The notes under the pieces: model-generated | What the model saw: the letters and a program-made list of their open reading frames with translations, nothing else | The model's database searches: none | Told to the model about the DNA's origin: nothing | In this document: positions 13,778-15,604 of the stretch, piece after piece | How positions within the stretch are numbered: the first letter of the stretch is position 1 | Layout: each line of letters begins with the position of its first letter | Assembly: GCA_964585635.1 (NCBI GenBank) | Contig: CAZPEV010000067.1 | Span: forward strand, 1 to 15,604 | DNA from: CAZPEV01 sp964585635 | GTDB lineage: Bacteria; Zixibacteria; MSB-5A5; GN15; JAAZOE01 | Direction of reading: 5' to 3' | Length of the DNA: 15,604 bases | Program-made: the position numbers and the translations under genes

Positions 13778-14524
13778 CTATGGCTCCTTCTCGTATCCCA
13801 CGGCGACCAGACACAACCCCCGCGCCGGCGCCACGTGAGCGAGGGCGGTATGATCGCCGGAGACGAAAATCGTTTTAAATTGCGGCATCGTCAGGGCACC
13901 CCGCCCCACTTCTATCATTAGGCCGACCAGCGAACGAACCATCGTGTGCAGGAAGCGGTTGCCGACGATCTCGTACGTCAGGAGGGCGTCCTCCGCTTTC
14001 CAGCATGATTCATACACCAGACACCGATTGTTCTTCAGTCTCGATGATACCACGCAAAAGGTCGAAAAATCATGCTCGCCGCGAATATAGTCGGCAGCGG
14101 CCTGCAGCGCAGCCAGGTCCAGTTCGTAGCCGACTTCCCAGCGTCGTTGACGATGGAGCGGCGAACGGTCGCGGTCGATCAGATACCGATAATGACGATA
14201 GATGGCGCCGTACCGGGCATGAAAGCACTCCGGCGCTTCTTCGACCGCGTGCACCAATATATCATCTGGGAGGTAAAAATTCAACCCGTCCCGATACTTT
14301 TTCACCGGCAGCGGGCTGTCGGTCGTAAAGCTGACCACCTGCCCCAGCGCATGAACGCCGGCGTCGGTTCGGCCGGCGGCGTACAGCGTTACCGTCTTTC
14401 CGGTCAGTTTTCGGATGGCCGCCTGCAACTCCCCCTGGACCGTCCGCTGGCGCGGCTGATACTGCCATCCGGCAAATTCGGCCCCGTCATACCGAAGCAG
14501 AAGCTTGATATTTCTGGCCGTCAT
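13778..14524 (-). CDS. truA: tRNA pseudouridine(38-40) synthase
   Basis: TruA converts uridines 38-40 in the anticodon arm of many tRNAs to pseudouridine. The 248-residue length is normal. Family features are IKLLLRYDGAEFAGWQYQP at the start (residues 6-24), the catalytic AAGRTDAGVHALGQV (49-63) with Asp54, LPDDILVHAVEEAPECFHAR (84-103), YRHYRYLID (109-117) and NRFLHTMVRSLVG (189-201). The ATG (14522-14524) overlaps the ecfT stop as ATGA and has AAGGATG a few bases upstream. The ecfT-truA order matches a pairing known from Firmicutes, where ecfA1-ecfA2-ecfT-truA is common. Confidence 0.97.
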   Translation of the reverse strand: MTARNIKLLLRYDGAEFAGWQYQPRQRTVQGELQAAIRKLTGKTVTLYAAGRTDAGVHALGQVVSFTTDSPLPVKKYRDGLNFYLPDDILVHAVEEAPECFHARYGAIYRHYRYLIDRDRSPLHRQRRWEVGYELDLAALQAAADYIRGEHDFSTFCVVSSRLKNNRCLVYESCWKAEDALLTYEIVGNRFLHTMVRSLVGLMIEVGRGALTMPQFKTIFVSGDHTALAHVAPARGLCLVAVGYEKEP

Positions 14525-15336
14525 CCGATCATCCTTCCGGCGGCGATGAAGGCCGAAGAGGTCAGCAGGGTTATCGCCAGCACGGCGTAATCGGCCGCGG
14601 CGAAACGAAGCGGCTCCAGCGAGCTGCGCGGCCGGCCGCTCTTGTATCCCCTGGTATCGATCGCCACCGCCAGGTCGTCGGCGCGCCGCAGGGCCGAGAA
14701 AAAAACCGGCAGAATCAGCGCCATCGATGATTTGATCCGGGCCTGCAGGCCGCCAGACAGGTCGTGGCCGCGAATCTGTTGGGCTTTGCGGATCGTTTCG
14801 ATCTCATCGGCCAGAACCGGGATGAACCGCAAGGCGATAAAAAGAATCATCCCTAGGTCGTAGACCGGCACCCTCAGCCGCCGCAGCGGCAGCAAGAGCG
14901 ATACGACCGCTTCGGACAGCGCCACCGGCGACGTCGTCAGCGACACCACGAACGTCGCCAGCACGAAGATCAAGATACGGGCGGAAAAGGTCAGCGCCAG
15001 CATCAGCGCCGTGCGGCTGACCGTCAATGAGCCGAGCGCAAACGCGATCTCGGGATCATTCCGGCCGGAAAACAACAAGTGAAACCCGGCCGTGAACAGG
15101 ACGAACCAGACGACCGGGCGCAAATTCCGAAAAATCAATCCCCATCCCAGACGGCAGGAGATCAGCAGAACCAGCAGAATCGCAATCATGGCCGCATACA
15201 GCGACAGGCCGGTCGCCAGTAAGGCCGTGACCATCACCGCCGCCACCATGATGACCTTGGTTCGGGGATCAAGGCGGTACAGAAACTCGCTGCCCGGCCG
15301 GTACTGGCCGATGATGAAGCGATTGCCTGTAATCAT
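14521..15336 (-). CDS. ecfT: Energy-coupling factor transporter transmembrane protein EcfT
   Basis: EcfT is the membrane scaffold of ECF-type vitamin and metal uptake transporters, linking ATPases (EcfA) to a substrate-binding S subunit. The 271-residue protein has the expected opening (RPGSEFLYRLDPRTK, 13-27), several membrane helices (about 28-60, 74-90, 107-132, 160-175 and 246-266) and both coupling-helix motifs: AQQIRGHDL (185-193) and AVAIDTRGY (223-231), each with the diagnostic Arg-Gly. The start is ATG 15334-15336. The in-frame TTG at 15358-15360 lies inside the promoter -10 box and cannot be used from that promoter. No clear ribosome binding site precedes the ATG, and the leader is only about 16 bases. 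EcfA and S components are not in the window, so this is a solitary T subunit at this locus. Confidence 0.92.
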   Translation of the reverse strand: MITGNRFIIGQYRPGSEFLYRLDPRTKVIMVAAVMVTALLATGLSLYAAMIAILLVLLISCRLGWGLIFRNLRPVVWFVLFTAGFHLLFSGRNDPEIAFALGSLTVSRTALMLALTFSARILIFVLATFVVSLTTSPVALSEAVVSLLLPLRRLRVPVYDLGMILFIALRFIPVLADEIETIRKAQQIRGHDLSGGLQARIKSSMALILPVFFSALRRADDLAVAIDTRGYKSGRPRSSLEPLRFAAADYAVLAITLLTSSAFIAAGRMIG

Positions 15337-15344
15337 AACCGGGT

Positions 15345-15356
15345 CGCCATATGGCG
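15345..15356. promoter_or_regulatory. Palindrome CGCCATATGGCG at the ecfT transcription start
   Basis: A perfect 12-base palindrome lies immediately after the ecfT -10 box, over the predicted transcription start. This is a typical position for an operator, but no regulator is identifiable. Confidence 0.3.
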
Positions 15357-15358
15357 GC

Positions 15359-15388
15359 AATATAGCGCCGTTCGATCGGGAGTGTCAA
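15359..15388 (-). promoter_or_regulatory. Sigma-70 type promoter for the ecfT-pssA operon
   Basis: On the minus strand, consensus TTGACA (-35, 15388-15383) is 18 bases from TATATT (-10, 15364-15359). The predicted start is near 15352, about 16 bases before the ecfT ATG. All six following genes are close-packed, so this is probably the main promoter for ecfT through pssA. Confidence 0.75.
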
Positions 15389-15504
15389 TCGGTATCGAGA
15401 ACACCGCTCGGGTCACCGGCGGCACGATTATGCCCCGACCGCCGCCGCTTCCAGCCCGATCGCGGCCCGAGCTGTGGGCGCCGCTGATATCGAGGAAAGG
15501 TCGT

Positions 15505-15549
15505 ATGATTTGCCTCGTCGCGGCGCGGCGGCGCGTATTCCTCCGGTGA
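15505..15549 (+). CDS. Possible 14-residue Arg-rich leader peptide
   Basis: MICLVAARRRVFLR is encoded from ATG 15505 to TGA 15549. It is preceded by a purine-rich, Shine-Dalgarno-like stretch (GAGGAAAGG, 15492-15500, with the AGGA core eight bases before the ATG). It is followed within ten bases by a hairpin with a T-tract. Four of 14 residues are Arg, three in a row. That layout resembles a leader peptide before an attenuator, but an ORF this short can occur by chance, and no promoter was recognised. The regulated gene would lie beyond the right edge. Confidence 0.22.
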   Translation: MICLVAARRRVFLR

Positions 15550-15558
15550 AATAGATAT

Positions 15559-15583
15559 CCCCGGCTAAAGCCGGGGTTCTTTT
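15559..15583 (+). terminator. Strong hairpin with T-tract, plus strand
   Basis: CCCCGGC (15559-15565) pairs perfectly with GCCGGGG (15570-15576) around TAAA, followed by TTCTTTT (15577-15583). It has the form of an intrinsic terminator reading rightward, yet no convincing plus-strand gene precedes it. It may be an attenuator for a gene to the right, or a structured end of a mobile element. Confidence 0.6.
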
Positions 15584-15604
15584 GGCTTACGCCAAGCGCT
15601 TCGC
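15582..15604. repeat. Two further small hairpins at the right edge
   Basis: TTGGC (15582-15586) pairs with GCCAA (15591-15595) around TTAC, and GCG (15596-15598) with CGC (15602-15604) around CTT. With the terminator-like hairpin just before, this makes three consecutive small foldbacks in 46 bases, cut off by the window edge. Nothing else was seen between 15389 and 15504. Confidence 0.35.

Noticed and set aside
15366..15554. Plus-strand open frame ending just before the right-edge hairpin
   Set aside because: It has no good start codon or ribosome binding site, its low-complexity Ala/Arg composition looks non-coding, and its 5' part overlaps the ecfT promoter.

Overview
The window looks like a piece of a GC-rich (about 60% by eye) bacterial chromosome from an uncultivated lineage. 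Two runs of exactly ten Ns (5987-5996 and 9059-9068) mark it as a scaffolded draft or metagenome assembly. The gene content suggests a free-living Gram-negative-type bacterium: phosphatidylethanolamine synthesis through PssA and Psd, a TatA component, a CHASE2-type membrane Ser/Thr kinase, and a secreted Asp-box propeller protein. An FCB-group or related candidate phylum (for example Zixibacteria) is a guess from overall style, not a demonstrated assignment. No tRNA, rRNA, CRISPR array or complete insertion sequence was seen.

Left arm (1-5215, all minus strand, read right to left). A near-consensus promoter at 5187-5215 drives dusB (tRNA-dihydrouridine synthase), a divergent larC-like gene and etfA, ended by a hairpin terminator at 2083-2112. 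A short Ppx/GppA phosphatase follows, then an exported BNR/Asp-box protein that runs off the left edge. The most striking detail is at the start of dusB. The family-typical N-terminus is encoded upstream of the first usable ATG, but an in-frame TGA sits exactly where relatives have a conserved glycine.

Centre (5292-9173, plus strand). A compact signalling operon encodes a cytoplasmic protein with one good and one degenerate FHA domain, a calcineurin-like metallophosphoesterase, and a membrane kinase with an N-terminal CHASE2 sensor, three further membrane helices, a long Ser/Thr/Pro-rich linker and a complete kinase core. It reads as a possible writer/reader/phosphoesterase set. Both assembly gaps fall here. 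The one inside the kinase must be a placeholder, because ten bases would break the frame while about nine would restore a normal kinase C-lobe. Two hairpins at 9176-9246 end the convergent transcripts.

Right arm (9248-15388, minus strand). A promoter at 15359-15388 starts a tightly packed operon ecfT-truA-transaldolase-purB-psd-pssA, whose genes overlap or lie within one base of each other. A second promoter at 10322-10350 starts a small-protein operon: a DUF4321-like membrane protein, tatA, and an unrecognised 152-residue protein translationally coupled to tatA. The last 270 bases contain no clear gene. They hold a tiny Arg-rich ORF with a good ribosome binding site directly before a strong plus-strand hairpin/T-tract and further small hairpins, which may be a leader/attenuator or the end of a mobile element lying beyond the edge.

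No stretch longer than 300 bases lacks a gene.
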